DNA of 64,000 nucleotides from the NCBI GenBank assembly GCA_002633005.1, contig NMRA01000084.1, positions 760,224 through 824,223 of the forward strand. The letters are read 5' to 3'. The stretch comes from Phoronis australis. Its lineage: Eukaryota; Phoronida; Phoronidae. A program made the translations under genes and the position numbers. Positions 38,776 to 51,657 of the stretch are shown here, piece by piece (position 1 is the first letter of the stretch; every line of letters begins with the position of its first letter). The notes under the pieces are model-generated. The model saw only the letters and a program-made list of their open reading frames with translations. It did not search any database and was not told the origin of the DNA.

Positions 38776-39510
38776 CTGGCGGACAGACAAAAAATACCGT
38801 TGAAAAGGTTTAGCCCAATTATGGTAAAGTTGCCATCTTAAATCGGATCATGAAAAGACAGGCACTGGAAATGAGTGCATGCATAACACTCGTCGAGTCG
38901 CAGTGCTTCCAGGGGTCTGGAGAAACTAAGGTACCCTAGAAATACCAACATTGGTATATTTTGTTCTGTTTGTTTTGAAAAAAAACATGTGATGTTGAAA
39001 GGACAACGTTTGACTGAGAATGCGTTTTGTTTTAACAATATTGGTTTGATTTCAATTAATTTGAAAGCCAAAGACTTTCACTTCTCTGCGAGCAGTGTAT
39101 CACCTTTACATTGTTTTGGTATGAGTTATTAAAAACAGCATTTAAGAATAAACTCTGATTAACATAAAGTACTGGATGACGGGACACAACAGGAAAGAAG
39201 ACCCGACTCCACGTTTTACATTTCTTGTTTTCCGCAAGAATTCCAACCGTTTCAGCGCTCATAATTTGTAGTTTATATAAGCGTGTGCCCATCGGTTGTT
39301 CGATGTGCTTTCTGTAGCGGGCAAGACAGGAACGGCACCAACGGTATTTAGTGGAATTGCGTCAGCCTTTATCAAACCTGTTGGTGTATGTTTTACCCAT
39401 ATACTTACAGAAACACAATTCGGTACTTTTTGTAATGAACAACATTACATGTAGGAATAAATGAAAGTTGTCAGCACTTCATCAACTTTCGCATTGTACA
39501 AGATTTCTGA
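38776..39510. other. No feature seen
   Basis: AT-rich sequence between two mobile-element remnants. The open frames at 38838-39292 (minus) have no recognisable content. Part of it could be the diverged body of the LINE whose 3' end follows. Confidence 0.4.
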
Positions 39511-39960
39511 AAGGAATTCGAACAGCTAATGCAAAAGTGTCGCATTCAGCTTCCCAACAGTCTCTCTTACGATCGAGTTATTCTTGGACTTTACGAGACA
39601 CATGATTTTCTTTTTAACATTTTGCTTCTAGTTGCCAAACAGTACATTTACAAGGAGAGTTGTCACAAAAATATACCTAATTTTCACAGGTTTATTACAC
39701 ATACTTATGAGTACTACGATGCTGAAAAATTAATTGCATACGAAAACTTTGTTTATGACAGCTTCTCTGCGAAAGGGCAAAATTTCGTTGTTCACGTTAA
39801 CTACATGTAGAAGTTATTTACTTTAATCGAGATACGAGAATGGTCTCTCCTGGGGTGCGCATGCGTATTACTAAATGAATGGATGTACTTATTTGTTTGT
39901 TTGTTTGTTTTTGTACTGTTTTATAAATGATAATAAATTCTTTAAAAAAAGAAAAGAAAA
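39511..39960 (+). mobile_element. 3' end of a 5'-truncated non-LTR retrotransposon (LINE)
   Basis: The frame ending at 39810 contains VILGLYETHDFLFNILLLVA, then KQYIYKESCHKNIPNF and a stretch YEYYDAEKLIAYEN. This F-N-x-I-L-L-x-A-K-x-Y-I-Y pattern followed by P-xF and E-x-x-I-A-x-x-N is typical of the C-terminal tail of LINE reverse transcriptases. A 150-bp AT-rich tail with AATAAA and an A-rich end (AAAAAAAGAAAAGAAAAG) closes it. The polymerase core is absent, as usual for 5'-truncated insertions. Confidence 0.7.
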
Positions 39961-41301
39961 GTGTCCAAAAAACTTTTCAAGCAATTTCCATTTAATCTTT
40001 GTAAATTATTGCAACATTCACTGTTGCGACTGGTCAGAAAGGAACAGTTGAGAAGTACCAATGGAGTTCCCAGTAATCAGGTAAACGTTGATCAATGTTC
40101 ATTTTTGTGAGTATCTCGGGAAAAATGTCCTCGAAAAGAGATCCAAACTTAGTGTTCGCCTTTGTTCTGCGTTTCCTACTATTTGTCTCACGATTCCTGT
40201 TACCATCCTCCCCTTGCTCAAACAATTGAAACAGCTTGAAAACGTTGATTTATCAATTGTTATCATATAAACTTCAAAATGGTCTACGTATTTGTAATTT
40301 TATTTTCTACCACTAGGTGGTTGTAGGCTTTCTTTATAAAGCTTATTTTTACTGCTATTTTGACCGATTTTTTGCTAATTTTACTTGTTTGATAAGACAA
40401 CAAAGTTTAATTATTTCTGTCTGTTAAAATCTTAGTGACCATAGCACACGAACTCAACATTTTGTCATTTTTCGTCACATCCATTCGCAAATTACACGCA
40501 AATACGCATCTTTAATAGCGGGAACTGTTCGTATTTGAAATGTATGTATATGAATGAGGTGGAAAACGTCAAAATGAAATTTCCAGGTGAAATTACTCGA
40601 GTGGAACACTTGTGAAAGTTCGTGCAGCTCAGAACCCACTGACTAATAAGTTATTACAAGGTTCTGCTACCTATAAATCCGTGTTGTTTTCATGTAGATT
40701 ACTTAATGCTATAAAAGTGTTATCAACTTCTTCAATACTCAGATGACATTTGACCTTTGGGTTTGCAAGGAACTGCCAATAAGTTATCACTTGAGAAGAT
40801 GCGTGGCGCGTGAAATGATGTGTAGCGTCCGGTCGAGTTGCCTCTCTGTTTTAACTACGAAACAATTTGAGACTGTGTTTATATTGGTAGTTGGTGGTCT
40901 AAATAAGAGTTGCTTTGTGATGGAAGCCGAGTTTTTAGTTATTTTAAGTTCATGAGATTTATTTTGAATCAATTTTGTCCACTGGGCTCGCAGTTTTGTT
41001 TTTCGTGTTGTAGATCTAAAAATGGATTGAAATTGTAGATATTCTAAACGTTTCCCATCAACTAGTGGTAAGGCCATTACTAACTGCTGTTCTGCGGCTA
41101 CAACGCGAGCACGTTAGCTGTAATGCCTGCCTCACAGGTAAAATCGATCTCACAATAATCCTCACCACGATAGATTTATAGAACTATATTTCAGGTGACC
41201 AAAAAGAACATAGAGACCACCAGCAACTCACGAAAACGCTTCAGACTTTTAATTAAGTAGAGTTAGCCAAATCTGAAATTGCGGACTCGAAAATGGCCCA
41301 T
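39961..41301. other. No feature seen
   Basis: AT-rich, without a supported gene, RNA or repeat. Confidence 0.4.
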
Positions 41302-41570
41302 TGGGTGAGTGTTACGCTCGTAAATTACGTGCGGAAATTAATTCTTGTTAGTGGCGTAAATTAATTATCAATGGCGTGAATTAATTATTAATGACGAAAA
41401 TTTATTATTTGCATCGTGAATTAACTTTTAACTGCGTCAAGTTATAGTTTGCGGCGTAAATTAATTTTTAACGGCGTATTTGCGGCGTAAAGTAACTGTT
41501 AACGTCGTAGAAGTACGCCTTTAACAAGAATGAATTTGCGCACGTAGTTTATGTGTGTAGCGTTCACCCA
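41302..41570. mobile_element. Small inverted-repeat element filled with 20-bp tandem units
   Basis: The outer 49 bp (41302-41350 and 41522-41570) are inverted copies with 40 of 49 positions matching, beginning TGGGTGA and ending TTCTTGTTA. Between them a 20-bp unit, consensus CGTAAATTAATTxTTAAxGG, starts at 41355, 41375, 41395, 41415, 41435, 41455, 41475 (cut to 11 bp), 41486 and 41506. The unit itself resembles the inner part of the inverted repeat, so the array probably grew from the arm. No coding capacity. Confidence 0.8.
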
Positions 41571-42885
41571 TTTTGCTAACGACGCTTGTAAGCATTGACG
41601 GGGACTTCAGTTGGAAAAGGAAATGGGAACCCAAAAGATACGGACTCTTATGAGATCGATTTTATGAGAGTAAAAGGCCTAATTTGATTTTTGTTTTTAA
41701 CTTCGTGAACAGAGTGAAATGCAGCTGAACAGAACGCGGACGTCAAGTTGGACGTAACGTTCCTGTAGACGACAGAGACGTGGGACGAACATGGCTAGTT
41801 CAGTAATGTTGCGATCTATCTCGCGAATTCTGTGATAGGAAGACCCAGATTGGCGAAGAAACGAATTAGTGTTCCGCTTTTCAAATCCAAAATCAATATT
41901 CGCGTATTGTATGAAATAATCATTTTTCATCTCTGCCCTTAAAATTCATTGCATTATTTGTGTGTCAATTTCACTTGACTTTCGCAACAACTCGGTCAAT
42001 CTTGGGTCTTGGCCTACCGTTTTCAGGGATCTGTTTCATGAAAAGTAACTTAAGACCACTTAATACACCGATTTGGTCTCACTCTCCCAAATCACGAGCG
42101 CCCCCTAAAGGTTGCACTGTAATTATTAACACATCGCTGCATAGAAATAATTTTGTTAAAATTTTCTGTGTAATGAACGATGGTATCAATATGTAAATCT
42201 TAAGCCTGCGTGGAAGTGCAGATCGCAAGCATTTCTGACCAGATTTAGAAATGTATGCTATTATAAAACGGATGTATATTCTCGGATAGATCATTATTTT
42301 TCTAAAATGAGTTTAAATTACTTCTGAGAAATAGCTATGTGGAGCGTAGAACCAAATTTCTATCTTCGGGGCACTCTGCATCCTCATTTTTTCGCAGGTG
42401 GAAAATGTTTCCAAAAATTCACTTTCGGTTTTCATTTGCAGAGGAAATTCCTCCTGGTCATTGTGGTGGGGGTACGTGTTAAATGAATCTCGCAAAAAAT
42501 CCATTGTTGTGAAATATTAGTGACGAAAAATACGTTGCTGCCTAGCAGGTAAGCTCGGTCCGACTTGTCGAACAAAGTTTGAAATTTGAATCAACTAGGC
42601 CAAAAAAATTTTCCAGTTTTTGCTCATCTCACATTAAGAGGTTGTTTGCCGGACATCAGGCGCTTTTCTGCTAGTATCCTCACACTTCTTGCTTGTGCTC
42701 TGACGGTGAGTAAACTTGAAATGATCAAACAAGTCATCTAAAACACGTGAAATCAACCTATAATGTTGGCAGTGATCTCGGTCGGCTTGTCTGTTTACAG
42801 TTTCCATCTGTCCTTGAAAGTGGAAGGTTACCCCGGCGGAGCTTAACTGTGGCAACTGTACGCGTTTTGAATGCCCGGCTGTATC
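41571..42885. other. No feature seen
   Basis: No supported gene or repeat in this stretch. Confidence 0.4.
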
Positions 42886-43028
42886 CAGTGTCGGATATAA
42901 GGGGGGGGCAAGTGGCCGGGGCCGTGGCCCTCCCTAAAATTCTCCTAGATTCCATTTGGCAGTACGGGGGTGCGAATGTTTGACGGGCAAAATCCTGGCT
43001 AACACTCAGAATCCTGGATCCGCCCCTG
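42886..43028. mobile_element. Short inverted-repeat element (CAGTGGCGGAT family), copy 2
   Basis: Begins CAGTGTCGGATATAAGG and ends CTGGATCCGCCCCTG. It shares CCTAAAATTCTCCxAGATTC, CATTTGGCA and TGACGGGCAA with 30890-31042 in the same order and orientation. 143 bp against 153 bp for copy 1. Confidence 0.75.
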
Positions 43029-45004
43029 CAAACGGTCCTAAATAGGGATTTAACTATTAAGTTCCCTACTACTGCGTATTTTTGAACTTGTGAAAACATC
43101 GACTGCCTTTTCTTGTATTGTTTTAGTTTCATTTCTGAGTCAACTTTTGAGAGTGAACTCTAAGTTGAATTGTCAACATTATCGAAATTAATTAGGGATC
43201 TTTTCATGCAACATCCCCAATTTAAGGACTGAATCCCTATGTATTTTCAATTAACTCTGGGCTCAGTTTTTAGTTAATATATTATTAGAAAATGTAATTA
43301 ATCGAAGAGGAGCTCACAATAAAGATGAAATGATAGAAATACATTGCATATGTGGGTCCATAAAGACACAAATACTCAAAAAGACTTGGGTACCTTAGTT
43401 GAGTCCCTATTTGGGGCTGTTTCATGGAACCGGTCATTGGGACCCAAAGACAAGCTCGGACAAAGTCTCAGAAATTTCAGCATTTTCAAATCAGTCACTA
43501 TTTTTACTTTAAAGCGCCTTTGGATGAGGGGCCTCTATGTACAGTTATGGTAAATTAATTACTTTGCTGAATGTTACATGCATGTATAAGTTGATTCCGA
43601 ACATATAGAAATTTGTCTATACTCTTTCCTTTGGTCGTACATGTTTTTCTACGTCTCTCATCCGGCTAATTTACGAATTAGCAGGACCAAAATTTCTATT
43701 CCCGAGGAATCCTTTGTTCGTTAGGTAAACATTTTATTTGTCCTTTGTTTTCTTTACAAAATTTGAAGCCCGCAGTTTTCAAGGGCAGTCTTTACACAGG
43801 TGTGTACATAAGACAATGTCCTATTTAAGCGAGAAGGCCAGTTGAGTAGTTACATGTATAATGAACCACTGTAGCTTAGTTTGTGTTATTGGTTACGCAT
43901 TATTCACTATTTCCTTTTCGTCTGTACAAGTGTGCATATTACTCCCAGGTTCATAGTAAAAAAATGTAAAATCATAGATATCACCATTCAAATGGATATG
44001 TGTACTATCGACGTCATTGGTCCGCTGAACCTGGATGAAAATGCCGCACCATTTCAACTTATATTTAGTGTGTGTTTTCGTAAGAACATGCGCAACTAAA
44101 AGCTACCTTATCAATTCTCAAAAAAGCAGACCAGTATCAATTAACTATTTTTGCCCCAATAGTTTTTCCTACTTGTAAAACCAAGGGACGAGCATCTATG
44201 TATATGAGTGTGGTCGGCATTGTCACGTCTGTAATCTTGCTCATCTCTGTATTTGTCATTTTCTTGTCAAAATGATGGTACAGGCGTGAATGAAATTCCT
44301 AAGGCGTGTGAACAACATGGAGGACCTTACGGAAAAGTCTATGTATTAAGCCAGAATCTTCAAAACTGTAAATTTTAATTCAGTAAAGTAGAAATTTTCT
44401 GAAATTAGAAGGCCTGTACAATTTGATTTTTGGCTTTTTCCCAATCTGTCGTTAACTGGGTCACGTGACGGTTTCTTTTTAATAAAATTTAACAAATTTA
44501 AAGAAAAATGTACATCCATCGAAAAACAACGGTATCAATAACATGACCAAATTTCATTTGACATAAATGTTAACGATGAAATCTCAAAAACGCTGTTGCA
44601 GATTTCTAAATGATCATTCCGTTTTGATATTCGTTTTTAAAGCTTTTTGAAATGCTTCCTAGAAAATCATGAAAAAGTGGGACGTTTTAAAAACAATTTC
44701 TGACAGCGAAGTTGAGAACAGTGTGGTATCTGAATCTTTCATATGAGTCCGTGAGACGCGGTGTTTCAAACCTAAAAACAACCTGAAAACAACCATAATG
44801 TCTTTTAAAAGTGTTCTGACATCGGTTGGAGTGTTCAAGATAAAGTTGGCTTTAACTTAGAAATATATTTATTTAATGTTTGCGTACATGGTTTGTTCAT
44901 TAGACACACCACGATCGCAACTGAGACTTTCTATAACATATCATTCACCCCACCAAAATTAGATGCTAAGGAAATCTTGGAATCAAAAGACGCCAGAAAA
45001 GCCT
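43029..45004. other. No feature seen
   Basis: 2 kb of AT-rich sequence. Open frames (43344-43553, 43881-44099) are short and featureless. Confidence 0.4.
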
Positions 45005-45400
45005 GGGACCGGGGTCTAATCTTTGTACTCGAAATCGAACTCGAGACATTTTTGGCATTTTCCGTTCTCCTTTTGTGCGAACTCAAGATAAACGTATATT
45101 AGTCTGTGCTCTATGACATTTGAATATGAGTTTCCAGTCCACGTTCGCACTTCACGACCCCTAGATTCGAGCTACAAACTCGAGTGAAATCTCGAGATTT
45201 CTAGTTCAGACTCAAACTTTTGGCCTAATTCTGGGATCATCAAGTGCAAGGAGCATTAAACAGTTTCCAACGTACATGTAAGCCATTATGCACTCCAGAA
45301 GAGAATAATAAACGCTTAACTTGAGTTCGCACAAAAGCAGAATAGAAAACATCAAAAGTAAATTCGAGTAAAAATATTTGGACCCTAGAATCAAAATTGC
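45005..45400. repeat. Foldback (inverted repeat) element
   Basis: TTTTGTGCGAACTCAAG at 45071-45087 recurs exactly in reverse complement at 45320-45336. Similarity extends about 50-60 bp on each side (GGGTC...TTTxTACTCGAA; AAxCGTxTATTA), giving arms of about 100 bp around a centre of roughly 200 bp. No protein. Probably a decayed foldback or MITE. Confidence 0.6.
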
Positions 45401-48072
45401 TACTCTCAGTAATCGCCGTGTATATAAAATTGTCTTCTTGAACGCGGCTCTGCAATTATTCCTGACAGATATCATTCGTGACCTTTAGCGAAATCGTGGT
45501 TCAGTTGTCTCACTCTGCAGGCGTGTTCAGAGATTTTTGGTTGTATTCCTAGGGGGTCAGGCTTCCTGTCTTTGGGCTAGACATTAGTTGAATCGTAGTT
45601 ATCGAAGTATACCACCAGGTGGGGCAATATCGTGCATTGACGTTTCAGTGATTAATTCGTACAAAGGAAGGCCAACAAATTCAACAGCAAGGGGAAACCA
45701 GAGCACAATTAATACATTGACCCAGGAATCAATCATTTTCAAGAATAGTATCATTGAGGGCAATTTTTCTTAACCCCCTAATATAAAATATTTCCCGGCA
45801 ACGCTGGACACCGATCAAGCCTTTCTTGGCAAGCATCCCTGTGATTGTGTTTCTCAATTCCGATATTTAGGACAGAACGTCAATATCTGCTCCCCGCCTT
45901 GTAATGGTAAGCATGTTGAAAAAGGTTCCCCTTTTTTCTTTTTTCTTTGTTCGTCCAGTTTTAATTGCCTTAACAACAGCGAAGCAATCTCTTCCTGGTC
46001 CTTCCAAATCCTTGTGTCTTTTCTGTTTATATTCGATCACAGAAATCTTCTGACAAACACGGCTTGCTTTTTAAGGTTATGTAGGATCCTAGAATACAGA
46101 TCGGATTTACATTAAATGTTCAGATACTGTGCTTCACACTGCTCTCTAAAACAGCTGTAAGGAGTTGCTTTCCAAATGTTCCACTTTTGCGTGCGAGGCT
46201 ATCAAATATAGGGCATATGTTATTTTGATGAAAAAATAGAGTAGCATGGAAAGAAAACGATGTGATAATTTAGAAAACTGAAACAGCGAAATTTATTGCG
46301 ATTTAAATTCTATGGTTTGGTAGATACATGTATTTGGCTAAATATACAGACTTGCCTGTGAGGTTCTACATATCCTTGACATTTGTTACTGTGTTCAAGT
46401 TCGACAGATAATGTTGTTTAATTAAATCTAATATATTAACCATATACTAGTATAATGGATTATCACACCATGAATATGCCCTGGTTTCGGTTCGTAGGCC
46501 TTTAACATATTAGGGCGTTTTGAACTCAGTAGTTTTATTATGATAAATTGTTCTTTTTAAGTACGTGAAACCTATTGCAAGCAATACAATTCACGTTGTG
46601 GTATCCGACCTATGGCTGGAGCCACGCGAGTGGTCAAAGATGTCATGTCGCACAACTTGTTTTTGTAAATGCGCTGGTCATGACATCGACCAATTCTCTT
46701 ATCTTTTCCCAGAACAAGTATAGTAAAATTCTCCGTCGGCTTATCAACATACATGTACATCATAAAATGAATCGTCGGTATTGATTGAATTTGCGTCGGG
46801 GGTATTATAGGCACCAAGTTCACTGCGGGCGCTGTTGTGAGCTAAATATTCGTTTGTCTACCTAGTTCTTTCGCTTCGCTTCGCCAAATGTGCATGTAAC
46901 AAACCCTCAAAGGGTTTTTGGGTCACACAGAGGGTGTCTAATCATTTTTATCACGCACAAAATTACAAAGTCTGAAAGCCTGAAACACCAGATTAAACAG
47001 CCAAATAATTTTGAACACTCGGGCAACCATAAATGGAAATTTTTAAAAGGAGTACGTAAAGAATTCTTCAAAGTAACGCCGCAGTCTTCAGAGTAGTTCT
47101 TAGAAACTAAAACGAAACAAGGATGTATATACGGCAAAATTCCTTAATTTCAGAAACAGAATATAGTTCTGCAATTCACGACAATGATCGAAAACATTTG
47201 GCCAATACAAACTACGAGACACGAGTATCTAGTATTCTTGACATGCATTTGTAAACACAAAAGGAAATTTACAAATCGTAATTTATTCTTTTCTGACAAG
47301 ATTGAAAGTACGAAATTAAAGAGAAAATCTCTTCAAATAAAGTAAGTGGGGAGTTTCTGCGTCATTCCAACAGAGAAAGCATTTTGCATAATTAATCATT
47401 TCACCGTTTCCTTGTTTATTTTGCCGAACTTTGGTGTATATGTGCTTTCATTCTTTCCCGACAATATTGTTTACGGCAAACACGCCAATAGTGTATATTT
47501 TGTATGTATCAATTGTTGTTATTTGTGTTATTCATAGTCGCAACATATGACCTTTTATCACCCACCTGGACTCCATTTTTCATTATACGTGAATCAGTTG
47601 AACATAAATTTCCTTGTCACGTCAATGTATCGCTTGTTTTGTTTGCTGGTTTATCAATGAACATGTCAACAAAATTAATAGATTATTGTTAAGAACATTC
47701 TTTACTGTTTTAACGCATTTTTAATTTATTTTAAACCCGTAGGAGAGTCACGATTCAATTTCAATACGTTTATTTGTCACGATTCGTCAGTCTATATTTC
47801 ATTTTCCAAGTGTTGATGCGTTGCCTTTGGAATATTTACGTCATAAGACGTGTCTATTCCTTTTTATCGTTTTAATACATTTTACTTAGCGTGCTGTATT
47901 GTATAAACGTACTTGTAACTTAATCTTTCGGGACAGGTCACGTATTCAAGCCGTGTCGCATGCACTTATATTACGCAATACATTTTCCTTCTTTTGATGT
48001 TAGTTACAAAAGTGGACGCAACAAAAGTCAAGCGACGTAAATAGATAAGACAACTACTATCTTGCGTAGGCT
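45401..48072. other. No feature seen
   Basis: 2.7 kb of AT-rich sequence with no supported gene. TACATGTA-like palindromes recur here, as across the window. Confidence 0.4.
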
Positions 48073-48533
48073 CATAGGCGGATTTAAGGGGGGCACAGGG
48101 GGCCCGTCCCCCCCCCTTTGGCTATTTTAAATACATCAAATTTGTTACAAACTGAATGCACAAAATATGAAACATGTAATAAGCATTACAAAAAGAAGGT
48201 TTCGCTCGCAAACGCTGTGGACCATAAACAAGTAGGTCTCGTAGTATAAAATTAGTAGTTAAATTGCGGTGGTGCAGTGGTGAAGAACGCGCGCTCTGTC
48301 CGCCATGTCATGAGTTCGAGTCTATTGCCCTTGTAGTTTTCTATTTTGCCTTTTTTCTTGGATAATACTTCGGGAATCAAGGAAAATGCTTGATTTTTAG
48401 AGGTCGGGAGGGGGGCAAACCCCCCTCCCAACCTCCCCCCATTCAGTGCTATGCGTATCTACAGTCGTGCTCTGAGCAAATGTTTACAGACGAAATGTTG
48501 GGCCCCCCTTGTGATATCCTAGATCCGCCACTG
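48073..48533. mobile_element. CAGTGGCGGAT-type element, copy 3, with a nested tRNA-like segment
   Basis: The left end reads CATAGGCGGATTTAAGGGGGG and the right end AGATCCGCCACTGAG, matching the family ends in inverted orientation, but the interior differs from copies 1 and 2 and is three times longer. It contains a tRNA-like segment (next entry) and a G/C-tract hairpin (GGAGGGGGGCAAA/CCCCCCTCCC near 48404-48440). Confidence 0.55.
48262..48332 (+). repeat. tRNA-derived SINE head
   Basis: An A-box-like TGGTGCAGTGG at 48270-48280 and a B-box-like GAGTTCGAGTC at 48313-48323 lie 33 bp apart, the spacing of an internal RNA polymerase III promoter. I cannot fold it into a good cloverleaf, so it is not a working tRNA gene. 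Confidence 0.5.
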
Positions 48534-50740
48534 AGACTGGACACTATCTGTAAGCTACTTTTCTTAACCCTTCACCTCCCGTAATCTCTTAGCAACAGGT
48601 TTCGCTTCCTTGTTCCGAGAATTCTTAACAGGTGAGACGAGGAAGTTCCTATGACATTAAAGGTGTACATGGGTTTTTACAAGAGAAACCATAGTATAGT
48701 GTTCTAAAGGTCTGTGATCTATAATTCGGTATAAGGGTAATCAAAACCGTAAGCATTGCTCACATTTACACAGAACAGTTATGTTCGAAATCTCTGTAAT
48801 CTATGCTTCAGCAAAAAAAGAAACCAAGCCCAAGTCTGTTATACTTCAATGTTTTTATAAGACAAATGCCATCACCTGAACGTTGAAGGCAAGTTGGCCA
48901 TTTTTAAATGCTGGCGGAAACAAACGTGTATTGTCTATAAACCCGCCGTCCGTCGCAAAAGCTAACTTTTGATTTAAACTATTAACTGTCCTAAAATTGT
49001 TCTCAAATTGTTCCTTATTGAATTTAAATGTTATTTCCGAGAGTGAAATACAGAGAGATGACACTATGTTGTTGATTGAGACTTGCCTCTCCAAGCTGGT
49101 TCGGCGTGTCATTGTATGCGCTGAACACGCAATCAAGAAATGTCAGTTTCGTGAAAGCTCATCTCAGTTAGGAAGAAATTTAGATCAGTTTTCAGTAGTA
49201 AGTGTTCAAAATCAGGAACGTGAGTTTATAGCCGTTTTAAATTTTGAATTTAAACTCAGGATTTTACTGAAACATTTCTGCATTCGCTGGTCAATTTGAA
49301 ACTGACTATTTTATTCATCGTTCCTTTTGTACTGTTTCCAGTTACACTTCCAACTGTTCGAGTTGCGCCACTTCATCTGAAATTCACATGCATCTTGAAG
49401 TAAGAACATTATCATGCTCGTAATAAAATGGTCTCAAAAAAGGCTAATTTCACCATTAGAGGTTTGTCCGAAGTATTACACTTCAGGGGATGGCGCACCT
49501 TGTTTACCACTAGGTCGATTGTTTTGCGTGGAGTGAGGCATGTGTGGACTGCTAGTAATTTGGGCTTGGGTACATGAATAAGTGCATATTTTAACTAGTC
49601 GTTTGTACATTGTACTCATCCCAAAATGCGAGCGGGTTTTCGAGCATACAACGGGGGAAGCATTGATCCGAGGTTTCAGTAATGCGTGTTTGCGCGCACA
49701 AAAACTAACACCCTGGTGTCGGCATCTCGAGTAGAACACTTGAACTCAGGTCAAATGTCAAGCCCTCTTGGTAGATTTTGGTACTTTAAGACGGAAGTAA
49801 TGTTAGAAAGGAACGGACAACAAACTAAATAATGAATTGTACAATGTGCTGACATAAATCAGCGTGTTGATTTCGCATAACAATTAATTATAAATAATTT
49901 CTGAACGGTTTAGGGCATGTAGTTTGTCAGCTTCGCGCTATCTCGATATTTATGGAGGCATCTTTATTTCCTTGTCACAAATCGAGGAGTGTCTGGGAAG
50001 GTTCGTACACTTCGTCACCCGACTGTAATTTTAATCTTTGAGATATCGTCGCCAAGGTTGCAACTGCATTTTGTATAATAACAAAAATTACGCGTGCATA
50101 TAAGAATAATCCCAAGACGTGTGTGTATCAAAACTAGACTTCCGTAATTACTCACAGAACAGTTGGTACATATAAACAAGGTAGGTTCTCTTAGACAGTT
50201 TTCTTTGAACAGTCAACTTGCGCTACTGAAAAAAGAATTGCTACCCCAATACCTAAATTTCTAATAAGCCCATTTGTCAATTCTCATTTTTCGTGTGGTG
50301 TTTTCTGTCTAGAACTGTAGCTCGTTTTGCAGACAGTTTGTGAGCTGAGTATAGCTATGATTTCTAGAGGAGCTGTTCAACGTCTGGTGGTGTTAAAAAG
50401 GATGTATTCTTTGTATCGACCGAGCTTATTTCTTTTTTTACATTCATATCCAAATACCATTCCACAAATAAACCTACCTCATTGCATTCCCATGGTAACA
50501 TGTAAATATAAACAATGGCGGTTTTTTGTTCTAAAAACAGGCAAGGCAAACTAAAACGTAACTCCACCTCGATTTGCTTAGACAACAATCTAATGTCAAT
50601 CTTTTTTTGTGTTTTTCTTACGAAACTAAAACTAATCTCTCAAAAACAATCAAACCGAAATCTTATAACAATAGGTTTTGTTACTTTTAGTACCTAGACT
50701 ATTGAAATGGACCATAGAGGAAGGATAGTGTGTCCACTGA
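48534..50740. other. No feature seen
   Basis: AT-rich, no supported gene. Open frames at 48855-49299 and 50327-50697 have no recognisable family or splice context. Confidence 0.4.
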
Positions 50741-50742
50741 GA

Positions 50743-50847
50743 TGACGTCAGTTTAACCTATTTTGAAACCTAAATAAAATACCACACGTCAAGTAACCGT
50801 TATGTGACCTTTCTGAAGAGGTCGTTATTGTGCTGGTTCCTATATAA
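50743..50847 (+). promoter_or_regulatory. Candidate promoter for the chitin-binding-like gene
   Basis: A perfect CRE palindrome TGACGTCA at 50743-50750 is followed 90 bp later by TATATAA at 50841-50847 in a locally GC-richer context. It lies about 750 bp upstream of the signal-peptide exon on the same strand. It needs either a long 5' UTR or a 5' non-coding exon; another weak TTTATAG is at about 51526. Confidence 0.3.
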
Positions 50848-51590
50848 GGTACGAAAAAACGGCTATCACCATTTCAAGACAGACTAGTATATGGTAGGCC
50901 TATGGATGTTGGTTCTAGCGAAGCACTGACAGTAACTCGACTGGATTTTTGACTACTATTTATAAATTTTGAAATGTCGTTTGGCTACTTGTTACATGTT
51001 TGAGATTGTGAATTATTTTTGTACTGCCACGATAGAGCGGCTATAAACCTGCCTTCTATCACTGAAATTTATTGTTAAACAACTTGCTTCAATGAAATTG
51101 ATCTCAAATTTTCCTTCGACCAGGCTCTACAAGTTGGCTTGCCACAACGTGACACTTGATGCAACGAGCAAGGTCTTTAGGAACAATGAACTGTCAGTCG
51201 TTTTTCAACCCAAAAATCAAATTTAATCTAAGTAAGGAGCAAGTTGAGACCAATTTTATGTCGATAAATCCCTTAAAGCAAAAGTTCGCTTCTTGGACTG
51301 AAGGTGACTTCATAGTCATGTTACTATCCACGTAAATATCCTTGATTCATCGGTAAAAGTTATGTTACATGACGCCTAGATTCCGCTATTTAAACGATAA
51401 ACTAAACGACATAACTTATTTTTTGAAACTTAACTAATCAACATCCTTTACCAATGTTATTTTCTCGTGTACGCAGAAGAATTTTGGTAATTCTCTTTTT
51501 TAATTGTTATGAGATTGTTTTGCTGTTTATAGATATCTTAGTACGTCTTCAACATAAAATATTTGATCAAAAGAAGGAAACGCTTGAACG

Positions 51591-51657
51591 ATGATCACGC
51601 AGCTTCACGTTGGAACTACTTGTATCTTTATGGCTTTGGCAGCCGCTGCCAGTATAG
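51591..51657 (+). CDS. Signal-peptide exon of the tandem chitin-binding-like gene
   Basis: ATG 51591; donor ATAG|GTAAGT, phase 1. It encodes MITQLHVGTTCIFMALAAAA then SIG. A short polar N-terminus, a hydrophobic core (CIFMALAAAA) and small residues make a typical cleavable signal peptide, cleaved probably after Ala or Ser-Ile. The exon/intron phase matches the module exons. Confidence 0.8.

Noticed and set aside
48262-48332. Functional tRNA gene
   Set aside because: A and B boxes are present but a good cloverleaf and acceptor stem are not visible; a SINE head fits better.
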